A stretch of 64,000 nt of DNA from Chloroflexota bacterium. Lineage in GTDB: Bacteria > Chloroflexota > UBA11872. Made by a program: the position numbers and the translations under genes. The stretch spans positions 62,001-126,000 of the forward strand of contig JAJEDE010000025.1 of NCBI GenBank assembly GCA_022821645.1, given 5' to 3'. Below, piece by piece: positions 54,954-63,149 of this stretch. The notes under the pieces are model-generated. The model saw nothing but the letters and a program-made list of their open reading frames with translations, searched no databases and had not been told where the DNA came from. Positions within the stretch are counted from its first letter, which is position 1; each line of letters opens with the position of its first letter.

Positions 54954-55254
54954 CCAGGGGACGCCCAGGCCGCTCCGCAACTTCCTTCCCGAACACACCG
55001 TCGACACGCCCGCGCCAAGAGGATGGGCGGCGCTGAGCAACGGTGAGTTGCTGGACATGGCGGAACACGAGGGCTATGAGGTCCTGATCACTACCGACCA
55101 GAGCCTGCGGTACCAGCAGAACCTTGACGGCAGACGCCTGGCCGTGATTGTGGTGCGCTCCGGTTCCTGGCCTTACGATCCGTCGACAATCGAAGAGATT
55201 CGAGATGCCGTGGACACGGCGCAACCTGGCGAGTTCCAAGAAGTCCAGATCTAG
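54937..55254 (+). CDS. DUF5615 PIN-like toxin
   Basis: 105 residues. N-terminal RILFDQGTPRPLRNFL (with the first acidic Asp), then GWAALSNGELLDMAEHEGYEVLITTDQSL (Asp of a PIN-like site) and AVIVVRSG, the DUF5615 signature of VapC-like ribonuclease toxins. TTG start inside the antitoxin gene, so it is translationally coupled. The hsdR GTG lies 18 bases after the stop, and the TA pair probably stabilises the R-M locus. Confidence 0.83.
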   Translation: MRILFDQGTPRPLRNFLPEHTVDTPAPRGWAALSNGELLDMAEHEGYEVLITTDQSLRYQQNLDGRRLAVIVVRSGSWPYDPSTIEEIRDAVDTAQPGEFQEVQI

Positions 55255-55272
55255 CGACGGGGGAGCGAGAGC

Positions 55273-58200
55273 GTGACGACCGACACCAGCGAAGCCGGAC
55301 TCGAGCGGCGGATTTGCCGGGTCCTGACGGGTGGGCCTTGTGATGCGGCGACTGGTGAGGGGGTCGCGGAGCGGCCGGCGAGTTATGGGGCGGGGTGGAT
55401 TTGCGGGGACCCGGAGGATTACGACCGGGGGTATTGCGTGGACGTGGTGCAGCTGTCCGCCTTCCTGCGGGCGACGCAGCCGAAGGTGGCGGAGGCGCTG
55501 GACCTGGGGAACGACAGCCCGACGCGTCGCAGTTTCCTAGCGCGGTTGCAGGGGCAGATAACCAAGCGGGGGACGATTGACGTCATCCGCAAGGGCGTGA
55601 AGCACGGGCCGCACAGCATCGACGTGTTCTATGGGACGCCTTCGGCAGAGAACGCGAAGGCGCAGGCGCGGTACCGGCTGAACCGGTTCAGCGTGACGCG
55701 GCAACTGCGCTACAGCCAGGACCAGACGGCGCTGTCGCTGGACCTGTGCTTGTTCATCAACGGGCTGCCGATCGCGACGTTCGAACTCAAGAACAGCCTG
55801 ACGAAGCAGACGGTGGACGACGCGGTGGAGCAGTACAAGCGAGACCGGAATCCGCGGGAACGGCTGTTCGAGCTGGGGCGCTGCCTGGCGCACTTTGCTG
55901 TGGACGAGCACGAGGCGAAGTTCTGCACGCAGCTACAGGGCAAGGCCTCGTGGTTCCTGCCATTCAACCAGGGCTGGAACGACGGGGCGGGGAACCCGCC
56001 GAACCCGAACGGGCTGAAGACGGATTACCTGTGGCGGCAGGTGCTGACGCGGGAGAGCCTGACGAACATCATCGAGAACTACGCGCAGATCGTGTCGTCG
56101 AAAGACCAGAAGACCGGCCGAACCAAGCGCACGCAGATATGGCCGCGGTATCACCAGCTTGAAGTGGTGCGGCGGTTGCTGGCGGACGCGTCGGCGCACG
56201 GCGCGGGGAAGACGTACCTGATCCAGCACTCGGCGGGGAGCGGGAAGTCGAACTCGATTGCGTGGCTGGCGCACCAGTTGATCGGGCTGGAGCGGGACGG
56301 GGAGACGGTGTTCGACTCGGTGATTGTGGTGACGGACCGCAAGGTGCTGGACCAGCAGATCCGGGACACGATCCGGCAGTACGCGCAGGTGGGGTCGGTG
56401 GTTGGTCACGCGTCGACGTCGGCGGACCTGCGGGGATTGCTGCAGACGGGTAAGCGGATCGTAATCACGACGGTGCAGAAGTTCCCGTTCATCCTGGACG
56501 CCATCGGGAACGATCACCGGGGGCGGCGGTTCGCGATCATGATCGACGAGGCGCACTCGAGCCAGGGCGGACGGACGTCGGCGGCGGTGTCGATGGCGCT
56601 GAGCGCGAACGGCAGCGAGGTCGACGAGGACGAGACGACGGAAGACACGATCAACCGGTTGATGGAGTCGAAGCGGCTGCTGAAGAACGCCAGCTACTTC
56701 GCGTTCACGGCGACGCCGAAGAACAAGACGCTGGAGATCTTCGGCACGAAGAACGCGGCCGACCCGGATGCCAAGCACCGGCCTTTCCACGCCTACACGA
56801 TGAAGCAGGCGATCCAGGAGGGGTTCATCATCGACGTGGTGTCGAACTACACGCCGGTGGACAGCTATTACCGGCTGGTGAAGACGGTGGAGGGCGACCC
56901 GGAGTTCGACACGAAGCGGGCGGCCAAGAAGCTGCGGCGGTACGTGGAAGACCACGAGCACGCCATCCGGCTGAAGGCCGAGATCATGGTGGACCATTTC
57001 CACGAGCAGGTGGCGGGGCAGCGGATCGGCGGGCAGGCGCGGGCGATGGTGGTGACAAGCAGCATCCGGCGGGCGGTGAGCTATTACGCGGCGATCCGCG
57101 ACTACCTGGCGGAGCGGAAGAGTCCGTACAAGGCGATCGTGGCGTTTTCGGGCGAGCACGAGTTCGGGGACGGGAAGGTGACCGAGGCGTCGATGAACGG
57201 GTTCTCGCCGAGCCAGATTGCCGGGAAAATCCAGGAAGAGCCGTACCGGTTCCTGGTGTGCGCGGACAAGTTCCAGACGGGCTACGACGAGCCTCTGCTG
57301 CACACGATGTACGTGGACAAGATGCTGTCGGGCGTGAAGGCAGTGCAGACGTTGTCGCGGCTGAACCGGGCGCACCCGAAGAAGCACGACGCGTTTGTGC
57401 TGGACTTCATGAACGACGCGGAGACCATCCAAAACGCGTTTGCCGACTACTACCGGACGACGGTGCTGGCCGAGGAGACCGACGCGAACCGGCTGCATGA
57501 CCTGCAGGCGACGCTGGACGACGCGCAGGTGTATAGCCAGGAACAAGTGGATGAGCTGGTGGAGATGTACCTGGGCGGGGCGGACCGGGAGTTGCTGGAT
57601 CCGATCCTGGACCGGTGCGTGGAGGTGTACCGGGAGGATCTGGACGAGGACCGGCAGGTGGAGTTCAAGGGGCGGGCGAAGGCGTTCCTGCGGTCGTACG
57701 GGTTCCTGGCGACGATTTTGTCGTACACGTACGCGGACTGGGAGAAGCTGTCGATTTTCCTGACGTTCCTGGTGCCGAAGCTGCCGGCGCCGGAGGAAGA
57801 CGATTTATCCAAGGGGATCCTGGAAGCGATCGACATGGACAGCTACCGGGTGGAGAAGCAGGCAGTGCAGGAGATCCAGCTGGCGGACGAGGACGCGGAG
57901 ATCGATCCGGTGAGTACGGAAAGCGGGGGGCAGAAGCCGGAAGCGGAGATGGATGCGCTGTCGCAGATATTGCGGGACTTCAATGATCGGTTCGGGAATA
58001 TCGAGTGGCAGGACAAGGACAGGGTGGACCGGATGATTGCAGAAGAGTTGCCCGCACGGGTTGCCGCCGACAAGGCCTACCAGAACGCGATGGCGAATTC
58101 GGATAAACAGAACGCGCGGATTGAGCATGACAAGGCGCTGGAGCGAGCCGTGACGAACTATCTGCTGGACCCGACGGAGTTCTTCAAGCAGTTCAGTGAC

Positions 58201-58281
58201 AACGAGTCGTTCAGGCGGTGGGTTTCGGAGACGGTGTTCAGGGCGACGTATAAGGGTGGGGCGGCGCAGGCGGGACGTTGA
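55273..58281 (+). CDS. hsdR: Type I restriction endonuclease subunit (HsdR)
   Basis: 1002-residue motor/nuclease. The N-terminal PD-(D/E)xK nuclease has D157 and E171-L-K173 (FELKN). The SF2 helicase part has Walker A HSAGSGKSNS (K325 region) and DEAH D425-E-A-H428, with later motifs GHASTSADLRG, TATPKNKTLEIFG and QTGYDEPLLHTMYVDKML. The C-terminal ~200 residues form the HsdM-binding helical region. Starts with GTG. It cleaves DNA remote from the target after translocation. Read from the same strand as hsdM and hsdS, with the TA pair between. Confidence 0.95.
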   Translation: MTTDTSEAGLERRICRVLTGGPCDAATGEGVAERPASYGAGWICGDPEDYDRGYCVDVVQLSAFLRATQPKVAEALDLGNDSPTRRSFLARLQGQITKRGTIDVIRKGVKHGPHSIDVFYGTPSAENAKAQARYRLNRFSVTRQLRYSQDQTALSLDLCLFINGLPIATFELKNSLTKQTVDDAVEQYKRDRNPRERLFELGRCLAHFAVDEHEAKFCTQLQGKASWFLPFNQGWNDGAGNPPNPNGLKTDYLWRQVLTRESLTNIIENYAQIVSSKDQKTGRTKRTQIWPRYHQLEVVRRLLADASAHGAGKTYLIQHSAGSGKSNSIAWLAHQLIGLERDGETVFDSVIVVTDRKVLDQQIRDTIRQYAQVGSVVGHASTSADLRGLLQTGKRIVITTVQKFPFILDAIGNDHRGRRFAIMIDEAHSSQGGRTSAAVSMALSANGSEVDEDETTEDTINRLMESKRLLKNASYFAFTATPKNKTLEIFGTKNAADPDAKHRPFHAYTMKQAIQEGFIIDVVSNYTPVDSYYRLVKTVEGDPEFDTKRAAKKLRRYVEDHEHAIRLKAEIMVDHFHEQVAGQRIGGQARAMVVTSSIRRAVSYYAAIRDYLAERKSPYKAIVAFSGEHEFGDGKVTEASMNGFSPSQIAGKIQEEPYRFLVCADKFQTGYDEPLLHTMYVDKMLSGVKAVQTLSRLNRAHPKKHDAFVLDFMNDAETIQNAFADYYRTTVLAEETDANRLHDLQATLDDAQVYSQEQVDELVEMYLGGADRELLDPILDRCVEVYREDLDEDRQVEFKGRAKAFLRSYGFLATILSYTYADWEKLSIFLTFLVPKLPAPEEDDLSKGILEAIDMDSYRVEKQAVQEIQLADEDAEIDPVSTESGGQKPEAEMDALSQILRDFNDRFGNIEWQDKDRVDRMIAEELPARVAADKAYQNAMANSDKQNARIEHDKALERAVTNYLLDPTEFFKQFSDNESFRRWVSETVFRATYKGGAAQAGR

Positions 58282-58405
58282 GCCGGGGGGTACCACACGT
58301 CTCCTGGCGACGTGCAGGGCTGACCGACGCGCCGTGTTCTCTGGACAGGACCTCTTTGTGGCTCGGGCTAGAATGGGCTATCCCTTGCAAGCCGACGGGG
58401 CTTGA

Positions 58406-58903
58406 GTGGCTGAGGCAATCTCCCGGGCGGGGATTGCGCAGATAGCGTGGGATGGGCGGCTCGACGCTGAGCGCAATTACCTGTATTACGCGGCGTTGAC
58501 CGATCGATATCGGCGGCAGCACCAGTGGCTGATTTCAGCGGTGGCCGCCGCGTCGTTCTTTGCCGGCTCAAGCTTTGTCATCGATGTCCTGCCGCCGTGG
58601 GTGAGCGCGGTGCTGGCCATGCTGGCGTCGCTGCTTGCGCTGGCCCTGATCACCGTCGATCCCTCAATGAAGTCGGCCAAGGCGGAAAGCGCGAAACAGC
58701 ATTTCAAGGCAATCAGTGACGAGTGGAAGTACTTGTGGTGGCACCAGTACGACCCCGACGCGGAGGTCAAGGCTCGAATGTTGGAAATGCGAACCATGTC
58801 AGGGCCGGAGGTGCCCGTAGCCATTGACGACAAGCTGAACAATGCGTGTCACGACCGGGCCATCGAGATCGTACGGGCGGAGTACAGCGTGCCGGCTGGG
58901 TGA
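58406..58903 (+). CDS. Two-TM membrane protein, SLATT-like
   Basis: 165 residues: a soluble N-terminus (DAERNYLYYAALTDRYRRQHQW), two adjacent TM segments (~43-62 and ~65-83, AVAAASFFAGSSFVIDV and VSAVLAMLASLLALALI), then a charged cytoplasmic tail (EWKYLWWHQYDPDAEV). The layout is that of SLATT/DUF4231 proteins, often effectors in nucleotide-signalling defence systems. It follows hsdR with a 124-base gap, and its stop overlaps the next gene. The family assignment is by layout and is not certain. Confidence 0.65.
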   Translation: MAEAISRAGIAQIAWDGRLDAERNYLYYAALTDRYRRQHQWLISAVAAASFFAGSSFVIDVLPPWVSAVLAMLASLLALALITVDPSMKSAKAESAKQHFKAISDEWKYLWWHQYDPDAEVKARMLEMRTMSGPEVPVAIDDKLNNACHDRAIEIVRAEYSVPAG

Positions 58904-59160
58904 CGGGCGAGAGCCAGGACGACTCTGCACCGCGCAGCGGTACGGCGCCACGACCAAAACCGAATCCACCGCCACCGCGGCCCCCGCCGAGGCGAAACAG
59001 ATTCTCGGTCGCGACGGATGAGGCCGCACGCGGAAGTCACGCGAAAGGGCCGGTCCGCAATCTAGGAACGGCGATTCATGAGCTGTTCGGGCCGCTTGGG
59101 GGCGTGGACTTAGAGGTTCCGCCAAGGGAGCCGATGCGGGAGCCGCCGCGGTTCGACTGA
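58900..59160 (+). CDS. Small Pro-rich protein coupled to the SLATT-like gene (86 aa)
   Basis: GTG start within the stop of the upstream gene (GTGA overlap). A basic Pro/Arg tract (PNPPPPRPPPRRNRF) is followed by GPVRNLGTAIHELFGPLGG and an acidic/Pro tail (EVPPREPMREPP). No recognised domain. The Pro-rich part could bind a membrane or protein partner. Coupling suggests it regulates or assembles the two-TM protein. Confidence 0.5.
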   Translation: MTGESQDDSAPRSGTAPRPKPNPPPPRPPPRRNRFSVATDEAARGSHAKGPVRNLGTAIHELFGPLGGVDLEVPPREPMREPPRFD

Positions 59161-59172
59161 GGTGAGCGGCGG

Positions 59173-59347
59173 ATGATCGTCCTGGGTGCGAACGTGCTGT
59201 CGAAACTCATGCGGGCACGTCCGGCGCCGGAAGTGCTGGCCATTGACGCGGCGGCCCCAGGCGTATGCCGAGAACGCGGTGGGGCTGCGCTCGGGGGTGG
59301 ATTTGGTGGCTTGGATTAATGACTTGCGCGGAGCTTTCTCCATGTGA
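59173..59347 (+). pseudogene. Decayed PIN-domain (FitB/VapC-type) toxin fragment
   Basis: Starts MIVLGANVLSKLMRARPAPEVLA, clearly the FitB-type N-terminus (normally MIVLDTNVLSELMR), but with the first catalytic Asp-Thr replaced by Gly-Ala. It soon runs to a segment like the family's late DEAAARAYAE in a different frame (AYAENAVGLRSG). So the middle ~60 residues are deleted and a frameshift is present. A trace of a TA system next to the R-M island. Confidence 0.6.
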
Positions 59348-59405
59348 CACGCTGCGCGGTCTATTGAGACAAGGTATCAATAGCAGCATGGAGGGTGAGT
59401 AGGCG

Positions 59406-61175
59406 ATGTTTCGACGAATGGCGCTTGCGCTGGTGGCGGCTGTGGCATTGCCCATGGCCGTGGCTTGCGGGGAGCAAGACGACAGCCCGGCCGCGGCTTC
59501 AACGCCCGCGCCTGTGACAGCAGCGGCGCCGGTGAGTACCGCCGCGCCCGCGACTGCCGCGGCCATGGCGCCGACCGAAGCGCCGCCGCCAGCACCCACG
59601 GCTGCGCCCCAGATTCCGCAAGCGGCCGAAACACCCGCACCGACGGCAGCTCCGACCGCCACGGCCCAAGCAACTCCGCAGGCGGCGACCGCCGAGGCGG
59701 CACGTCCCACGCTGAAGGCAGGCGTGGTTTGGCTTGACAGCCCGCTGGACCCGGTGCAGGGCGGTTGGGTTGCCAGTCAATCAGGGATGTCCGAGAACCT
59801 GTTCCGCCTGTCTCCCACGGATTTCAGCCCGACGCCATGGCTGGCGATGGAAGCTATTGACGTGGACCCGTTGACCTGGACGATCAAGCTTCGGTCAGGC
59901 GTGACGTTCCACAACGGCGCGGTGATGGACGCGGACGCGGTGAAGGCGTCGCTGGAACGCACGATCCGGTTGTCGGAAGCGTCGGCGAGCACGCTGGGGA
60001 TCGAGAGCATCGCGGTGAGTGACGAACAGACGATCACGATCATCACGATGGAACCGCGACCCACGCTGCCGGGCCTGTTGAGCGGTCCGGCGGTGGCTAT
60101 CACCGACGCCGCGGCCGCCGACGCCGCCGGCGAAGGCAACTTTCTGCAGGCCGGCGCCCTGACGGGTCCCTACATTCCCACCGAGTACATCCTGAAGGAA
60201 CGCCTCAGCAGCATCGCCAATGACGATTACTGGGGCGGCGCTCCGGCGCTGGCGGGCATTGAGCACTTTGCGATTCCGGACATCAACAGCCGGGAACTGG
60301 CCCTACAGGCCGGCGACATTGACGTGGCCGTGAACATTTCCCCGGAAGGGGCGCAGACGATTGACGCCCATCCCGAATTGGAAAGTCGCACGGCGGGCAT
60401 CGGCACCGCGGCGGTGATCTGGTGGGTGAATTTCGAGCGGCCGGCTCTGTCCGATCCGATGGTGCGCCGGGCGGTGAGCCTTGCGATTGATCGCGAGAGT
60501 ATCGCGGGGCTGATTGCGCCGGCCGGCTCGGGGTCGTTCGCCGAATTCCTGCTGCCCGACGCCCTGGCGTCCTGCCCGGGCGTCACCGCTCCGGGTTTCG
60601 ACCCGGCGCAGGCTCGCGAACTGCTGACGGAGGCCGGCTACGTTGACACCAACGATGACGGGTTTGTGGACAAGGACGGCGAACCGCTGGAGATCGTCAT
60701 CGGCGGTTACCCGGAGCGGTTCCAACTGCCCATCATGGCCGAGGCCGCGCAGGCGATGCTGGCCGACGTGGGGATCAAGGCCGAGGTGCTGATCACCGAA
60801 TGGTCGGTGGTGAAGGAGCCCGCCTGGGATCTCTTTGGCTGGTACAACAACGTGGTGGAGGCCGGTGACCCCATCCAGAACATCGGCAAGTTTGTCGGGG
60901 TCAGCGCCGACGCCTCGGGCAGCGGCGCCAACAATTACGGTCACTTCCAGAGCGCCGAGCTGGAGACCATCATCAGCAGCGCCGCGGAGGTTGCCGACGT
61001 CCAGCAACGCCAGGAGATTGCCTGCGAGGCGCTGGACATCGTGGCAGCCGAGACCGCGCTGCTGCCGGTGGCGCACGCGTACCTGATCTACGGTGTCAAC
61101 GAGCGGGTGACCGGATTCGATCCGCACCCGAGCAATCTCTATTTCTTCGACCATCGCATCGGGCTGAAAGCGTGA
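59406..61175 (+). CDS. Peptide-type ABC importer substrate-binding lipoprotein
   Basis: 589-residue SBP family 5 (DppA/OppA-like) protein. Signal and lipobox (AVAC, C21), then a 70-residue Ala/Pro/Thr-rich linker, and the bilobed domain with PWLAMEAIDVDPLTWTIKLRSGVTFHNG, ADAVKASLERTI and RRAVSLAIDRESIAG. Delivers peptides, nickel complexes or other small molecules to the two permeases encoded next. No ATPase genes follow in the window. Confidence 0.93.
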   Translation: MFRRMALALVAAVALPMAVACGEQDDSPAAASTPAPVTAAAPVSTAAPATAAAMAPTEAPPPAPTAAPQIPQAAETPAPTAAPTATAQATPQAATAEAARPTLKAGVVWLDSPLDPVQGGWVASQSGMSENLFRLSPTDFSPTPWLAMEAIDVDPLTWTIKLRSGVTFHNGAVMDADAVKASLERTIRLSEASASTLGIESIAVSDEQTITIITMEPRPTLPGLLSGPAVAITDAAAADAAGEGNFLQAGALTGPYIPTEYILKERLSSIANDDYWGGAPALAGIEHFAIPDINSRELALQAGDIDVAVNISPEGAQTIDAHPELESRTAGIGTAAVIWWVNFERPALSDPMVRRAVSLAIDRESIAGLIAPAGSGSFAEFLLPDALASCPGVTAPGFDPAQARELLTEAGYVDTNDDGFVDKDGEPLEIVIGGYPERFQLPIMAEAAQAMLADVGIKAEVLITEWSVVKEPAWDLFGWYNNVVEAGDPIQNIGKFVGVSADASGSGANNYGHFQSAELETIISSAAEVADVQQRQEIACEALDIVAAETALLPVAHAYLIYGVNERVTGFDPHPSNLYFFDHRIGLKA

Positions 61176-61202
61176 GCGAGTTAGCCGGGTAGCGGGTGCG
61201 GG

Positions 61203-62165
61203 ATGAGTCTCTCCGGCATGGGAGCGTACGTCGTCCGACGGCTGGCTACGCTGCCGCTGCTGCTGCTGGGAATCTCGGCGGTCAGCTTCGCGCTGCTGAG
61301 CGTGGCTCCGGGCGATCCCGCAGAGACCGTCCTGCGCCAGCGCAACCCGGGCCAGATGCCCAGCTCGGCGGCAGTGGCCGCCAAGCGCGCCGAGCTGGGC
61401 CTGGACGATCCCCTGCCGGTGCAGTATGTCCGGTGGATGTCCCGGGCGCTCGGGGGCGACATGGGCCGCTCCTACCTGACGGAACAGCCCGTGGCCGCCC
61501 AGTTGGTGCGCCGCACGGTCCCAACGGCCTTGCTGACGGCGGCCGCCCTGGGCCTGGCGCTGGTGCTGGCCGTGCCCATGGGCATCCTGTCGGCCCGGCG
61601 ACGGGGCGGCACCGTGGATGCGGTGGTACGACTGGCGGCGCTGGTGGGGGCGGCGGTTTCGTCCTACGCGCTGGCTTTCGGACTGATCATTCTGTTCGCG
61701 GTGAAGCTGTCGTGGTTGCCGGCCATCGGCTACGGCTCGGTTGCCCAGTTGGTGCTTCCAGCCGTCGCACTGTCGCTCGCGCCGATGGCTCAGCTGACGC
61801 GGCTGATACGGGCCAGCGTTTTGGATGTGCTGGGGCAGGACTACATCCGCACGGCGCGGTCCAAGGGGCTGGCTGAACAGACGGTTGTGGTGCGGCACGC
61901 CCTGCGCAACGCGCTGCTGCCGGCGATTGGCGCCACCGGGGTGATCCTGGCGCACTTGCTGGGCGGCGCCGTCATCATCGAGACGATATTCACCTGGCCG
62001 GGTCTGGGTCAGTTGATCGTGGGCGCGGCCCTGACGCGGGACTACCCGGTGGTGCAGGGGTTCGTGACCTACCTCGCGGTAATCGTGCTGCTGGCCAACC
62101 TGGCGACTGACATTGCCCTGCGCATCGCGGACCCGCGGCTACGCTTCGAGCGGGGCACGGGGTAG
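61203..62165 (+). CDS. ABC transporter permease, DppB-like
   Basis: 320-residue permease with about six TM segments. N-terminal LRQRNPGQMP periplasmic part, and the EAA loop DYIRTARSKGLAEQTVVVRHALRNALLP that contacts the ATPase. It lies 27 bases after the binding protein and 6 bases before the second permease, so it is one operon. Confidence 0.93.
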   Translation: MSLSGMGAYVVRRLATLPLLLLGISAVSFALLSVAPGDPAETVLRQRNPGQMPSSAAVAAKRAELGLDDPLPVQYVRWMSRALGGDMGRSYLTEQPVAAQLVRRTVPTALLTAAALGLALVLAVPMGILSARRRGGTVDAVVRLAALVGAAVSSYALAFGLIILFAVKLSWLPAIGYGSVAQLVLPAVALSLAPMAQLTRLIRASVLDVLGQDYIRTARSKGLAEQTVVVRHALRNALLPAIGATGVILAHLLGGAVIIETIFTWPGLGQLIVGAALTRDYPVVQGFVTYLAVIVLLANLATDIALRIADPRLRFERGTG

Positions 62166-62171
62166 CGGCCG

Positions 62172-63077
62172 ATGACGAGCGATGCCGCACTCGCCGGGGA
62201 ACGAATTCCCGTCCGGCCGGCCACCATCGGTCCGCGCCGCCGCCGTCAGTGGCATGCGCTGCTGCGCGAGCCGGGGACCGCCCTTGGGCTGTTCCTGGTG
62301 GTGTCCCTGCTGATGGCGGGCTTGCTGGCGCCCTGGCTGCCGCTGGCCGATCCCACGGATATCAATCTGCCCGAACGATTGCACGCTCCGTCGGCGGAGC
62401 ACCCGTTTGGCACCGATCACCTGGGTCGGGACACGTTCAGCCGGATCATCCACGGAGCGCGAACGACGTTGCTGGCCGCGGCGGCAACGCTGGTGCTCAG
62501 CATGACCATCGCCGTGACCGTGGGCATGTTGTCCGGCTACTACGGCGGCTGGCCGGACACGGCGCTGATGTGGGTGGTGGACCTGCTGCTGGCGTTTCCT
62601 TCGCTGATCCTGGCGCTGGCCGTGGCGGGCGCGTTGGGCCCCGGGCTGTTCAACGTGCTGCTGGCCGTGGGCGCGGTGTGGTGGGTGAGCCACGCCCGCA
62701 TCATTCGCGGGATCACCCTGGGGGAGCGAGAGATGGCGTACGTGACGGCGGCACGGGCGGCCGGGGCCAGCGACCGGCGGATCATCCTGCGGCACATCGC
62801 GCCAAACATCCTGGGCCAGATCGTCGTGCTTGCCTCGCTGGATGTCGGCTGGATCATCCTGGGCGTCGCGGGTCTCAGCTTCCTGGGGCTGGGCGCGCAG
62901 CCGCCGACGCCGGAGTGGGGCGCCATGCTCAACGACGCCCGCCCGCACCTGCAAACCGCGCCTCAGCTCCTGCTGCTTCCGGGAGCGGCCATCTTTGTCG
63001 CGGTGTTGGGATTTAACCTCGTGGGTGACGGCCTGCGGGACCTGCTGGACCCGCGGACCCGGCGACCCGGGGGGTGA
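62172..63077 (+). CDS. ABC transporter permease, DppC-like
   Basis: 301-residue partner permease. N-terminal cytoplasmic Arg-rich start, ERLHAPSAEHPFGTDHLGRDTFSRIIHGARTTL, then the EAA loop YVTAARAAGASDRRIILRHIAPNILGQ, typical of DppC. With DppB-like it forms the membrane channel. The missing ATPase subunits may be encoded elsewhere and shared. Confidence 0.93.
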   Translation: MTSDAALAGERIPVRPATIGPRRRRQWHALLREPGTALGLFLVVSLLMAGLLAPWLPLADPTDINLPERLHAPSAEHPFGTDHLGRDTFSRIIHGARTTLLAAAATLVLSMTIAVTVGMLSGYYGGWPDTALMWVVDLLLAFPSLILALAVAGALGPGLFNVLLAVGAVWWVSHARIIRGITLGEREMAYVTAARAAGASDRRIILRHIAPNILGQIVVLASLDVGWIILGVAGLSFLGLGAQPPTPEWGAMLNDARPHLQTAPQLLLLPGAAIFVAVLGFNLVGDGLRDLLDPRTRRPGG

Positions 63078-63149
63078 CTGACGAGGACGAAGTCAGCGGA
63101 TGTCCGAACTGCCGCGCAGACCTACGCGGACGCGGGCGCTGCGGCCCTT

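Noticed and set aside
55933-57546. 537-codon open frame on the minus strand
   Set aside because: Wholly antisense to hsdR and rich in Arg/His/Pro/Val; it follows from the GC-rich codon pattern of the real gene.
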